This document shows positions 31,696 through 38,746 of a stretch of 38,746 nt of DNA, piece after piece; the stretch's first letter is position 1, and every line of letters begins with the position of its first letter. Source of the DNA: Streptomyces himastatinicus ATCC 53653. Its GTDB lineage: Bacteria; Actinomycetota; Actinomycetes; Streptomycetales; Streptomycetaceae. The notes beneath the pieces were generated by a model. It did no database searches, was not told the origin of the DNA, and saw only the letters and a program-made list of their open reading frames with translations. A program made the position numbers and the translations under genes. The DNA lies in NCBI RefSeq assembly GCF_000158915.1, contig NZ_GG657754.1:3211198-3249943 (forward strand), read 5' to 3'.

Positions 31696-33153
31696 TCAGC
31701 TGTCGAAGCCCAGCCCGGCCCTGTCCATCGCCTTCAGCCACAGATTGCGCCGTCCCCCGTTGGCGTCGGCCCGGCTCATCGACCACTGGGTGAGTCCGAT
31801 CCCCGCCCACCGGACCGGTTCCGGCGGGAACGGCAGGGGCTTGCTGCGCACCATCTCCAGCCGGGTCCGCTCGGTGTCGTCGCCCGCCAGCAGGTCGAGC
31901 ATCACCTCCGCGCCGAAGCGGCTCGCGCCGACGCCGAGGCCGGTGTAGCCGAGGGCGTAGGCGACGCGTCCGCCGTGTGCGCTGCCGAAGAACGCGGAGA
32001 AGCGCGAGCAGGTGTCGATCGCGCCGCCCCAGGCGTGGCTGAACCGCACGCCCTCCAGCTGCGGGAAGCAGCGGAAGAAGTGCTGGGCGAGGGTGCGGTA
32101 GGTGGCCGGGTGGTGATCGTATTCGGCCCGCACCCCGCCGCCGTAGCGGTAGACGATGTCGTAGCCGCCCCACAGGATGCGGTGGTCGGCGGTGATGCGG
32201 AAGTAGTGGAAGTGGTTGGCGGTGTCGCTGAGGCCCTGCCGCCGCTGCCAGCCGATCGCGGCGAGCTGCTCACCGGTCAGCGGTTCGGTCATCAGGGCGT
32301 GGTCGTAGACGGGGACGATGTACGGGCGGACGCGGCGCACCAGGGCCGGGAAGGCGTTGGTGGCCAGCGCGACGTGACGTGCCCGCACCCGGCCGTAGGG
32401 GGTGCGCACCAGCATCCCGGAGGATCCCGTTCCGGCGCGGCTCAGCTGCTCGGCGGGGGTGTGTTCGTAGATCCGTACGCCCAGTTCGGCGCAGGCGCGC
32501 TTGAGGCCCCAGGCGAGCTTGGCGGGGTGCAGCATGGCCACGCCCCCGCGGTCCCACAGCCCGGCGAGGAAGGTGGGCGAGTCGACCTCGGCGCGCACCG
32601 CGTCCCGGTCCAGGAACTCGGGCTCCTGGACGCCGAGCGCGGCGGCCTGGGCCGCGGTTTCGCGCAGTTCGTCGATCTGGTGGGGCCGGGTGGCGACGTC
32701 GATCTCCCCGGTGCGCTCGAAGTCGCAGTCGAGGGCGTAGCGGGCGACGGCGGTTTCGATGGCGTCCAGGTTGCGGTGGCCGAGCCGTTCCAGTTCGGGC
32801 AGTTCACGGGGCCAGCGGGCGGCGCCGTTGCCGAGGCCGTGGGTGAGCGAGGCGGCGCAGAAGCCGCCATTGCGGCCGGAGGCGGCCCAGCCCGCCTCCT
32901 GGGCCTCGACCAGCACCACGTCGCGGCCGGGGTCGCGCTCCTTGGCGATCAGCGCGGTCCACAGCCCGCTGTAGCCGCCGCCGATGACGAGCAGGTCGCA
33001 GCGCTCGTCGCCGACCAGGGCGGGGCGCGGGCGGGGCCGCCCGGGGTCGTCCAGCCAGTACGAGGTGTACGCGACGTCGGCGAGGGCCGCCAGGACGGGC
33101 GGTCCGGGAGCGTCGCTGCCTCCGGGAGAGCGGGGCATGGCGTCTGCGGCCAT
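31696..33153 (-). CDS. FAD-dependent oxidoreductase, gamma-glutamylputrescine oxidase (PuuB)-like
   Basis: A DAO-family flavoprotein of 485 residues, likely oxidising an amine or gamma-glutamylated polyamine to the aldehyde with release of ammonia and H2O2. The dinucleotide-binding motif CDLLVIGGGYSGLWTAL lies at about residues 52-70. ASGRNGGFCAASLTHGLGNG (typical of PuuB-like oxidases) follows. The C-terminal FAD contact reads VAYALGYTGLGVGASRFGAEVMLDLLAG. The ATG at 33153 has a GAGGAG site and lies 5 nt after the potC stop, so it is the last gene of the pot operon. That linkage, plus gabT and an aldehyde dehydrogenase nearby, argues for polyamine catabolism. A glycine/sarcosine-type oxidase role cannot be excluded. 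Confidence 0.87.
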   Translation of the reverse strand: MAADAMPRSPGGSDAPGPPVLAALADVAYTSYWLDDPGRPRPRPALVGDERCDLLVIGGGYSGLWTALIAKERDPGRDVVLVEAQEAGWAASGRNGGFCAASLTHGLGNGAARWPRELPELERLGHRNLDAIETAVARYALDCDFERTGEIDVATRPHQIDELRETAAQAAALGVQEPEFLDRDAVRAEVDSPTFLAGLWDRGGVAMLHPAKLAWGLKRACAELGVRIYEHTPAEQLSRAGTGSSGMLVRTPYGRVRARHVALATNAFPALVRRVRPYIVPVYDHALMTEPLTGEQLAAIGWQRRQGLSDTANHFHYFRITADHRILWGGYDIVYRYGGGVRAEYDHHPATYRTLAQHFFRCFPQLEGVRFSHAWGGAIDTCSRFSAFFGSAHGGRVAYALGYTGLGVGASRFGAEVMLDLLAGDDTERTRLEMVRSKPLPFPPEPVRWAGIGLTQWSMSRADANGGRRNLWLKAMDRAGLGFDS

Positions 33154-33158
33154 GGGTG

Positions 33159-33953
33159 TCAGCTCCTCTTGCGGCGGGCGCCGGCCAGCTGACCGGCGAG
33201 GACGCACAGCACCGCGACGGCGAACATCGCCGTTCCGATCACATTGATCTGGACGGGGGTGCCGCGCTGCGCGGATCCCCACACGAACATGGGGAAGGTC
33301 ACGGTCGATCCGGCGTTGAAGTTGGTGATGATGAAGTCGTCGAAGGAGAGCGCGAAGGACAGCAGCGCACCGGCGGCGATGCCGGGGGCGGCGATCGGCA
33401 GGGTGACGCGCAGGAACGTCTGCGCCGGGGAGGCGTAGAGATCCTGGGCGGCCTGTTCCAGCCGGGGATCCATGCTCATGACGCGCGCCTTGACGGCGGT
33501 GACGACGAAGCTCAGGCAGAACATGATGTGGGCGATGAGGATCGTCCAGAAGCCGAAGCCCACGCCCATGTTGAGGAAGAGGGTGGCGAGCGAGGCGGCC
33601 ATGACCACCTCGGGCATCGCCATCGGAAGGAAGATCAGGCTGTTGACCGCGGGGCGGGCCCGGAAGCGGTAGCGGGCCAGCGCGAAGGCGATCATCGTGC
33701 CGAGGACGGTCGCGCCGAGCGTGGCCCACACCGCGAGCTGGAGGCTCAGGGAGAGCGAGCCGCACAGGTCGGGGACGCCGCACGGATCGGTCCAGGCATC
33801 GGTGGAGAACCGCTGCCAGGCGTAGTTGAAGCGGCCGTTGGGCTTGTTGAACGAGAACACCAGGACGATGACGTTCGGCAGGATCAGATACGCGAGGGTG
33901 GCGAGCCCCGCGAGGATCACCAGGTTGCGCCGTATCCAGCGGATGAGGTCCAT
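33159..33953 (-). CDS. potC: Spermidine/putrescine ABC transporter permease PotC
   Basis: The second membrane subunit of the polyamine importer, 264 residues with about six spans. LATLAYLILPNVIVLVFSFN opens the protein. MPEVVMAASLATLFLNMG and the EAA loop LEQAAQDLYASPAQTFLRVTLPIAAPGI lie in the middle. FALSFDDFIITNFNAG is a PotC hallmark near residue 190. Its ATG overlaps the potB stop by one base (TGATG), so translation is coupled. A two-Cys insertion (DPCGVPDLCGS) in the first external loop is a small oddity. Confidence 0.93.
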   Translation of the reverse strand: MDLIRWIRRNLVILAGLATLAYLILPNVIVLVFSFNKPNGRFNYAWQRFSTDAWTDPCGVPDLCGSLSLSLQLAVWATLGATVLGTMIAFALARYRFRARPAVNSLIFLPMAMPEVVMAASLATLFLNMGVGFGFWTILIAHIMFCLSFVVTAVKARVMSMDPRLEQAAQDLYASPAQTFLRVTLPIAAPGIAAGALLSFALSFDDFIITNFNAGSTVTFPMFVWGSAQRGTPVQINVIGTAMFAVAVLCVLAGQLAGARRKRS

Positions 33954-34870
33954 CAGACGAGATCCTCCGTCCCTGCCTTGCGGATGTAGACGGTGACCAT
34001 CGCGAGGATCGCCGCCATGAGGAGGAAGGACAGCGCGGCGGCCGTCGGGTAGTCGAGTACCCGCAGGAACTGCGACTGGATGACGTTGCCGATCATTTTC
34101 TGGTCGGTGGAGCCCAGCAGCTCGGCGTTGATGTAGTCGCCCGCGGCCGGGATGAAGGTCAGCAGGGTGCCCGCGACGACCCCCGGCATGGACAGCGGGA
34201 AGGTGACCTTGCGGAAGACGGTGACGGGGCGGGCGTAGAGGTCGCGGGCGGCCTCGTGGAGCCTGCCGTCGATGCGCTCCAGGGAGGTGTAGAGCGGCAG
34301 GATCATGAAGGGCAGGAAGTTGTACGTCAGCCCGCAGACCACGGCGAGCGGCGTGGCCAGCACCCGCTGCCCCTCGGTGATCCCCAGCCCGCTGGTGACG
34401 TCCAGGATGTGCAGGGAGTTCAGCACCCCCACCACCGGGCCGCCGTCCGCCAGGATCGTCTTCCAGGCGAGGGTGCGGATCAGGAAGCTGGTGAAGAACG
34501 GCGCGATGACCAGGACCATCAGCAGATTGCGCCAGCGGCCCGCCCGGAAGGCGATCAGGTACGCGAGCGGGTAGCCGAGCAGCAGGCACAGCACGGTAGC
34601 GGTGGCCGCGTACAGCACCGAGCGCAGGAACTGCGGGGTGTACTCGGTGAGCGCGTCCCAGTACGTCTGCACGTGCCAGGTGACCCGGAACCCCTCTTCG
34701 AGGGAGCCGGTCTGGACGGAGGTCGACGCCTGGTAGACGAGCGGGGCCACGAAGAACACCAGCAGCCACAGGATGCCGGGGAGCAGCAGCCAGTAGGGCA
34801 CCAGCCGCTTGCGTACGTTACGGGGCGCGGCACTGACGGGGGCCGCCTCGCGCGTCTCCGTGGCCGTCAC
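33953..34870 (-). CDS. potB: Spermidine/putrescine ABC transporter permease PotB
   Basis: The first membrane subunit of the importer, 305 residues. After a polar N-terminus comes span 1 (LVPYWLLLPGILWLLVFFVAPLVYQ), then LGYPLAYLIAF and VIAPFFTSFLIRTLAWKTIL, which is characteristic of PotB. The EAA loop follows as LHEAARDLYARPVTVFRKVTFPLSMPGVVAG. GDYINAELLGSTDQKMIGN is typical near residue 245. The start codon overlaps the potA stop by 4 nt (ATGA). Confidence 0.94.
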   Translation of the reverse strand: MTATETREAAPVSAAPRNVRKRLVPYWLLLPGILWLLVFFVAPLVYQASTSVQTGSLEEGFRVTWHVQTYWDALTEYTPQFLRSVLYAATATVLCLLLGYPLAYLIAFRAGRWRNLLMVLVIAPFFTSFLIRTLAWKTILADGGPVVGVLNSLHILDVTSGLGITEGQRVLATPLAVVCGLTYNFLPFMILPLYTSLERIDGRLHEAARDLYARPVTVFRKVTFPLSMPGVVAGTLLTFIPAAGDYINAELLGSTDQKMIGNVIQSQFLRVLDYPTAAALSFLLMAAILAMVTVYIRKAGTEDLV

Positions 34871-36027
34871 GCCGCCTCCCCCTCAGTACTGATGTCGGTG
34901 CCCGCGTCGATGTCCTGGGCCGGGTCGAGGCCGAAGGTGTGGGCGGGGCTCCAGTGCAGGACGACCTCGGCGCCGGGGACGAGCCGGGGGTCGCGCTCGA
35001 TGTTCTGCTCGTAGACGGCCAGCTCGGCGCCGTCCGGGGTGGCCACGACGTACTGCGTGGAGACGCCGATGAAGCTGGAGTCCGCGATGCGGCCGGTCAT
35101 CCGGTTGCGGGCCGCGGGAACGGCCCCGGTGTCCTCGGCGGGGGTGAGGGAGATCTTCTCGGGGCGCACCCCGACCAGCACCGCGGCGCCGGTACGGGCG
35201 GGGGCACCGCATCGCCCGGCGGGCAGGGTGAGGCGGCCCCCGGCGGCGGTCAGGAGGAGCTCGCCGCCGCTCTTGTCGGTGATCTCGGCCTCGATGAGGT
35301 TGGAGGTGCCGAGGAAGTTGGCGACGAAGGTGGTGCCCGGGCTCTCGTACAGCTCGGCCGGGGCGCCCAGCTGCTCGACGCGGCCGCCGTTCATCACCGC
35401 GACCGTGTCGGCCATGGTCATGGCCTCCTCCTGGTCGTGGGTGACATGGACGAAGGTGATGCCGACCTCGGTCTGGATGCGCTTCAGCTCCAGCTGCATC
35501 TGGCGGCGCAGCTTGAGGTCGAGGGCGCCCAGCGGCTCGTCGAGGAGCAGCACCCGGGGGTGGTTGATGAGCGCGCGGGCGAGGGCGACGCGCTGTTGCT
35601 GGCCGCCGGAGAGCTGCTGCGGTCTGCGGCGGGCGAAGTCGCCGAGCTGGACGAGGTCCAGCATCTCCCCGACCTGCCTCTTGACGGACTTGATGCCCCG
35701 TCGGCGCAGCCCGAAGGCGACGTTCTCGTAGATGTCGAGATGCGGGAAGAGGGCGTAGCTCTGGAAGACGGTGTTGACGGGCCGCCGGTGCGGCGGGAGG
35801 GCGGTGACGTCGTCCCCGGCGAGCCGGATGGTGCCGGTGGTGGGCTCCTCGAGTCCGGCGATCATGCGCAGGGTGGTGGTCTTGCCGCAGCCGGAGGCGC
35901 CGAGCAGGGCGAAGAAGGAGCCGGCGGGTATGTGCAGGTCGAGCGGGTGGACGGCGGTGAAGGACCCGTAGGTCTTGCTGATCCCGTCGAGCCGGACGTC
36001 GCCGCCGGTGGTGGTGGGCTGGGTCAT
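34867..36027 (-). CDS. potA: Spermidine/putrescine ABC transporter ATP-binding protein PotA
   Basis: The ATPase that powers the importer. The 386 residues show Walker A GASGCGKTT near residue 42-50, the Q-loop, the signature LSGGQQQRVALARAL, and Walker B LLLDEPLGALD with the switch His in VTHDQEEAMTMAD. A C-terminal TOBE-type regulatory domain follows (about residue 280 onward: VLVGVRPEKISL). It begins 27 nt after the binding-protein gene. Unlike the sugar importer further left, this system has its own dedicated ATPase. Confidence 0.95.
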   Translation of the reverse strand: MTQPTTTGGDVRLDGISKTYGSFTAVHPLDLHIPAGSFFALLGASGCGKTTTLRMIAGLEEPTTGTIRLAGDDVTALPPHRRPVNTVFQSYALFPHLDIYENVAFGLRRRGIKSVKRQVGEMLDLVQLGDFARRRPQQLSGGQQQRVALARALINHPRVLLLDEPLGALDLKLRRQMQLELKRIQTEVGITFVHVTHDQEEAMTMADTVAVMNGGRVEQLGAPAELYESPGTTFVANFLGTSNLIEAEITDKSGGELLLTAAGGRLTLPAGRCGAPARTGAAVLVGVRPEKISLTPAEDTGAVPAARNRMTGRIADSSFIGVSTQYVVATPDGAELAVYEQNIERDPRLVPGAEVVLHWSPAHTFGLDPAQDIDAGTDISTEGEAA

Positions 36028-36054
36028 GGGTGGACTTCCTCGCGTGTCAGGCCG

Positions 36055-37356
36055 TCAGGCGCCGGTGAGCTTGGCGAACGCGTCCTCGAACGCCGTCTCC
36101 TCCGTGCTCGACAGGGAGCGGAAGGCGTGGGACTTGGCGGCCATCTCCTCGTCCGGGAGGATCAGCGGGTTGTCCGCCAGCTCCTTGTCGATCTTCGCGA
36201 GTTCGGCGCGTACGCCGTCGACCGGGCAGACGTAGTTGATGTAGGCGGCGATCTTCGCGGCGACCTTGGGCTCGTAGTAGTAGTCGATGAGCCGTTCGGC
36301 GTTCTTCTTGTGGCGTGCCCCGGCCGGGATCAGGAGGTTGTCGGTGGCGGTCATGTAGCCGGCGTCGGGGATGGCGAACTCGATCTCCGGGTTGTCGGCC
36401 TGGAGCTGGATGAGGTCACCGGCCCAGGCCATGCAGGCGGCGAGGTCGCCCCTCGTGAGGTCGCCGGTGTAGTCGTTGCCGGTGAAGCGGCGGATCTGGC
36501 CGCGGTCGGACGCCTTCTGGAGGCGGGCGATCGCCGCGCCGAAGTCGTCCGCGGTGACGCTCTCGGGGCGTTTGCCCATGTCGAGCAGGGTCAGCCCGAC
36601 GGTGTCGCGCATCTCGGTGAGCAGGCCGACCCGGCCCTTGAGCCGGGGGTCCTCCAGGAGCTGGGAGACGGAGGTGACGCTGCGGCCGCCGGTGGCCTTC
36701 TTGTTGTACGCGATGACGGCGGGGATGCCGGTCCAGGGGTAGGAGTGGGCGCGGCCCGGGTCCCAGTCCGGGTCGCGGAACTCCGCCGCCAGGTTCGTAT
36801 AGGCGTGGGGCAGATGGGCCGCGTCCAGGGTCTGCACCCAGCCGAGCCGGATCATCCGGGCGGCCAGCCAGTCGGTGACGCAGATGAGGTCGCGTCCGGT
36901 GTCCTGGCCCGCGGCGAGCTGCGGCTTGATCTTGCCGAAGAACTCCACGTTGTCGTTGATGTCCTCGGTGTACTTCACCGTGATGCCGGTGCGGCGCCGG
37001 AACTCCTCCAGGGTCGGGCGGCGGCCGCCCTTGGTCTCGTCCATGTACTCCGTCCAGTTGGAGAACGCGACGCGCTTCTCCTCGGCGGAGTGGTCATCGG
37101 CGGCGCTGTCGGCGCCGGTGCGCCCGGCGGGTGGGATCCCGCAGCCGCTGAGCGCCCCGAGCCCTCCGGCGGCGAGCGCTCCGGCGCCGCCCGCCCGCAG
37201 CAGCCCACGGCGGGACAGCGCCATACGGCCGCCTGCCATGCTGCGCCGCATCGCGGCGAGCTGTGGCGCGGACAGGCTCTCGGGCTCGTGCCGTGACTCC
37301 ATACGCTGTGCCCCCTCGGCGAACCGCCGCTCCGTCGGACCGCATCGCTGATCCAT
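36055..37356 (-). CDS. potD: Polyamine-binding lipoprotein PotD
   Basis: The extracellular solute-binding protein of the polyamine importer, 433 residues. The ATG at 37356 (MDQRCGPTERRFAEG) is preferred over the longer frame because a strong GGAGGAGA site lies about 8 nt before it. The unusually long cytoplasmic-side leader (~45 residues) precedes a twin-arginine motif (LSRRGLLRAGG) and a lipobox LSGC, pointing to Tat export and lipid anchoring. The mature protein has PotD motifs: VAFSNWTEYMD at the start, then ITVKYTEDINDNVEFFGKI, DLICVTDWLAARMI, YPWTGIPAVIAYNKKATGG, and ACMAWAGDLIQLQADNPEIEFAIPDAG. First gene of the potDABC-oxidase operon. Confidence 0.93.
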   Translation of the reverse strand: MDQRCGPTERRFAEGAQRMESRHEPESLSAPQLAAMRRSMAGGRMALSRRGLLRAGGAGALAAGGLGALSGCGIPPAGRTGADSAADDHSAEEKRVAFSNWTEYMDETKGGRRPTLEEFRRRTGITVKYTEDINDNVEFFGKIKPQLAAGQDTGRDLICVTDWLAARMIRLGWVQTLDAAHLPHAYTNLAAEFRDPDWDPGRAHSYPWTGIPAVIAYNKKATGGRSVTSVSQLLEDPRLKGRVGLLTEMRDTVGLTLLDMGKRPESVTADDFGAAIARLQKASDRGQIRRFTGNDYTGDLTRGDLAACMAWAGDLIQLQADNPEIEFAIPDAGYMTATDNLLIPAGARHKKNAERLIDYYYEPKVAAKIAAYINYVCPVDGVRAELAKIDKELADNPLILPDEEMAAKSHAFRSLSSTEETAFEDAFAKLTGA

Positions 37357-37460
37357 GGCCTGATCTCCTCCGCCGGACCGCCCCCTCACACGAGGAGGGC
37401 GGCGTGGCTCCAACCGGAATCGAGGGATGATCCTGGCAGAGCACCTGCGCTTCAACAAGG

Positions 37461-37496
37461 GATTCCGTCGTTGCTTTTTGGTTTCGCGACGGAATC
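37461..37496. promoter_or_regulatory. Inverted-repeat operator candidate upstream of potD
   Basis: Perfect 10-bp arms GATTCCGTCG (37461-37470) and CGACGGAATC (37487-37496) flank a 16-bp centre that includes a T5 run, AT-rich for this genome. A further half-site-like CCGGAATC lies at 37414-37421, closer to potD. The arm spacing of 26 bp start to start (about 2.5 helical turns) and the AT-rich centre suit a dimeric regulator such as an Lrp/AsnC or GntR type, but the protein is unknown. It lies about 105 bp before the potD start, on the upstream side of the NADAR gene. Confidence 0.5.
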
Positions 37497-37570
37497 AGTG
37501 ATTGCCTTCGGAGGGGTGACCGGCCCCGCCGCCCGGGGCGCTGTCGGTGGCCGGTGCGAGAATCCCGGGC

Positions 37571-38197
37571 ATGGAGACGAACGGGGCAAGGGCATCGGCC
37601 ACGGGGGACGGCGGACCGCGCTCGGTCGAGGAGCTGGTGCACCGGACGGCGCGCGGCGAGACCCTCAAGTACGTGTATTTCTGGGGCCATCGGCCGCGGC
37701 GCGACGGCGGCGTGGGTGCCGGGTGCTTCAGCCAGTGGTGGCCCGCGCCGTTCGAGGTGGACGGCGTCACCTACCCGACCGCCGAGCACTGGATGATGGC
37801 CGGGAAGGCACGGCTGTTCGGCGACGCGGACGCCGAGCGGCGGGCGCTGACCGCCTCGCACCCCAAGCAGGCCAAGGACGCGGGCCGTTCGGTGCGCGGC
37901 TTCGACGAGGCGCGGTGGCGGGCGCACCGCTTCGCGCTGGTCGTCGAGGGCAGTGTGCACAAGTTCGGCCAGCACCCGCCGCTGCGCGACTATCTGCTGG
38001 GGACCAACTCCCGGGTGCTGGTGGAGGCCAGCCCGATGGACCGGATTTGGGGCATCGGGCTGGCGGCGGACGACGAGCGGGCGGCGGACCCGGCCCGCTG
38101 GCGCGGGCTCAATCTGCTGGGCTTCGCGCTGATGGAGGCGCGTCAGCGGCTCATATCGGCGGGCGGGACCACCCGCACGACCGACATGTTGGCGTAG
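37571..38197 (+). CDS. NADAR family protein (YbiA-like)
   Basis: A 208-residue protein of the NADAR/DUF1768 family. E. coli YbiA hydrolyses N-glycosidic bonds in early riboflavin intermediates, and other NADAR members act on ADP-ribosylated guanine or related substrates. Visible motifs are YVYFWGHRP near the start, CFSQWWPAPFEVDGVTYPTAEHWMMAGKARLFGD (the conserved active-site region with the Glu of AEHWMM), GRSVRGFDEARW, and LVEASPMDRIWGIGL. The ATG at 37571 is preferred to the GTG at 37547 because the extra residues are not family-like. It is divergent from potD and its last 55 bp overlap the converging gene. Precise substrate unknown. Confidence 0.9.
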   Translation: METNGARASATGDGGPRSVEELVHRTARGETLKYVYFWGHRPRRDGGVGAGCFSQWWPAPFEVDGVTYPTAEHWMMAGKARLFGDADAERRALTASHPKQAKDAGRSVRGFDEARWRAHRFALVVEGSVHKFGQHPPLRDYLLGTNSRVLVEASPMDRIWGIGLAADDERAADPARWRGLNLLGFALMEARQRLISAGGTTRTTDMLA

Positions 38198-38746
38198 CCG
38201 GAGTCGTCGGCGCTGTCCGAGCTGTCACGGTTCTCGTCCGCGACATAGACGAAGATCATCACCACGCTCGCCACCACGGCGGCGGACCCGAGGATGAGCC
38301 CGGCAAGGGCCATGCCGCCGTTGGTCGCCTCGCCCCGGCTCGCCTTGGCGCGGCCGAGCGCCCCGAAGATGATCGCGAGTACACCGAGGATGATGCTGAA
38401 CACGACGCTGAAGAAGAACACCAGGCCGACGATGCCGAGCACCAGGGCGGCCGTGCCGGTGCCGTTGTTCGGCATATAGGTCCCGCCCGGCTGCCAGCCC
38501 TGACCGTAACCCGCTCCCGGGTACGCGGCGCCGGGGTAGGCACCGCCCGGGTAGGCGGGGTACGCCGCGCCGGGATAGCCGTAGCCGGGCCCGCCGTACG
38601 GGGCCTGGCCGCCGTAGCCCGGCTGGCCGTAGCCGCCGGTGCCGTACGGCGTGCCCTGGTACGCGCTCGGGGTGCCCGGGCCCGTCGGGGCGGGCGGCGG
38701 CGGAGGCACCGCACCGGCGCCGGGCACGGCGCCCGGCAGGGCCGGG
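38143..38746 (-). CDS. DUF4190-type membrane protein with Pro/Gly/Tyr-rich N-terminus, partial
   Basis: The frame is open to the right edge of the window, so the start may lie outside; the first internal candidate is the GTG at 38727. The visible ~200 residues have a low-complexity N-terminal half made of YPG/AYPG/GYG repeats, then two hydrophobic spans (TAALVLGIVGLVFFFSVVFSIILGVLAIIFGALG and GMALAGLILGSAAVVASVVMIFVYV) around a short polar loop GRAKASRGEATNGG, as in DUF4190 proteins. A short acidic tail (ENRDSSDSADDSG) ends outside or inside the membrane face. Function unknown. It overlaps the NADAR gene by 55 bp at the 3' ends. Confidence 0.82.
   Translation of the reverse strand, partial: PALPGAVPGAGAVPPPPPAPTGPGTPSAYQGTPYGTGGYGQPGYGGQAPYGGPGYGYPGAAYPAYPGGAYPGAAYPGAGYGQGWQPGGTYMPNNGTGTAALVLGIVGLVFFFSVVFSIILGVLAIIFGALGRAKASRGEATNGGMALAGLILGSAAVVASVVMIFVYVADENRDSSDSADDSGYANMSVVRVVPPADMSR

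Noticed and set aside
31696..33783. Apparent 695-residue extended flavoprotein
   Set aside because: The N-terminal 210 residues are an out-of-frame reading of potC. The ATG at 33153 has a strong ribosome site and gives a normal-length oxidase.

Overview
High-GC DNA with GTG/ATG starts, purine-rich ribosome sites, twin-arginine lipoproteins and actinobacterial gene families: this is almost certainly a Streptomyces (or very close relative) chromosome segment. No rRNA, tRNA, CRISPR array, transposase or integrase was recognised. Three blocks can be told apart.

Block 1 (1-10275) is conserved housekeeping DNA. It holds the tail of an aminoglycoside-phosphotransferase-like protein that lacks two catalytic residues, prolyl-tRNA synthetase (proS), two GNAT acetyltransferases, the MEP-pathway enzymes IspG and Dxr flanking a site-2 membrane protease (RseP/Rip1 type), and a long acyl-CoA dehydrogenase. 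All lie on the minus strand except the kinase-like tail. From memory the dxr-protease-ispG-GNAT-GNAT-proS order matches other Streptomyces.

Block 2 (about 10399-23354) looks like a self-contained accessory locus for importing and breaking down xyloglucan. A LacI-family repressor and a GH31 enzyme (alpha-xylosidase type) face a minus-strand operon of lipoprotein sugar-binding protein, two ABC permeases, GH42 beta-galactosidase and a secreted GH12 endoglucanase/xyloglucanase. A divergent GH3 beta-glucosidase carries an unusual inserted domain and a C-terminal CBM6-like module. Four copies of the palindrome TCGAAGCGCTTCGA (two exact, two near-exact) sit at the lacI promoter and at the divergent GH3/transporter promoters, so the cluster reads as one repressor regulon. 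The proposed order is: GH12 cuts xyloglucan outside, the ABC system imports oligosaccharides (its ATPase is missing here, probably the shared MsiK), and GH42, GH31 and GH3 remove galactose, xylose and glucose inside. As sequenced, the binding protein and the first permease are frameshifted.

Block 3 (23402-37571) reads as polyamine / gamma-aminobutyrate catabolism: aldehyde dehydrogenase, PucR-type regulator, GABA aminotransferase, a gamma-glutamylputrescine-oxidase-like flavoprotein, and a complete potD-potA-potB-potC importer operon. An AT-rich-centred inverted repeat upstream of potD is a good operator candidate. Between these genes sit a stand-alone VirD4/TraG-like membrane ATPase and a frameshifted PAP2 phosphatase. 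The right edge has a NADAR-family protein overlapping tail to tail with a proline/glycine/tyrosine-rich DUF4190-type membrane protein that runs off the window.

The frameshifts (binding protein, permease, PAP2) are small indels in G/C runs. They could be sequencing errors or real decay; the sequence alone cannot decide.
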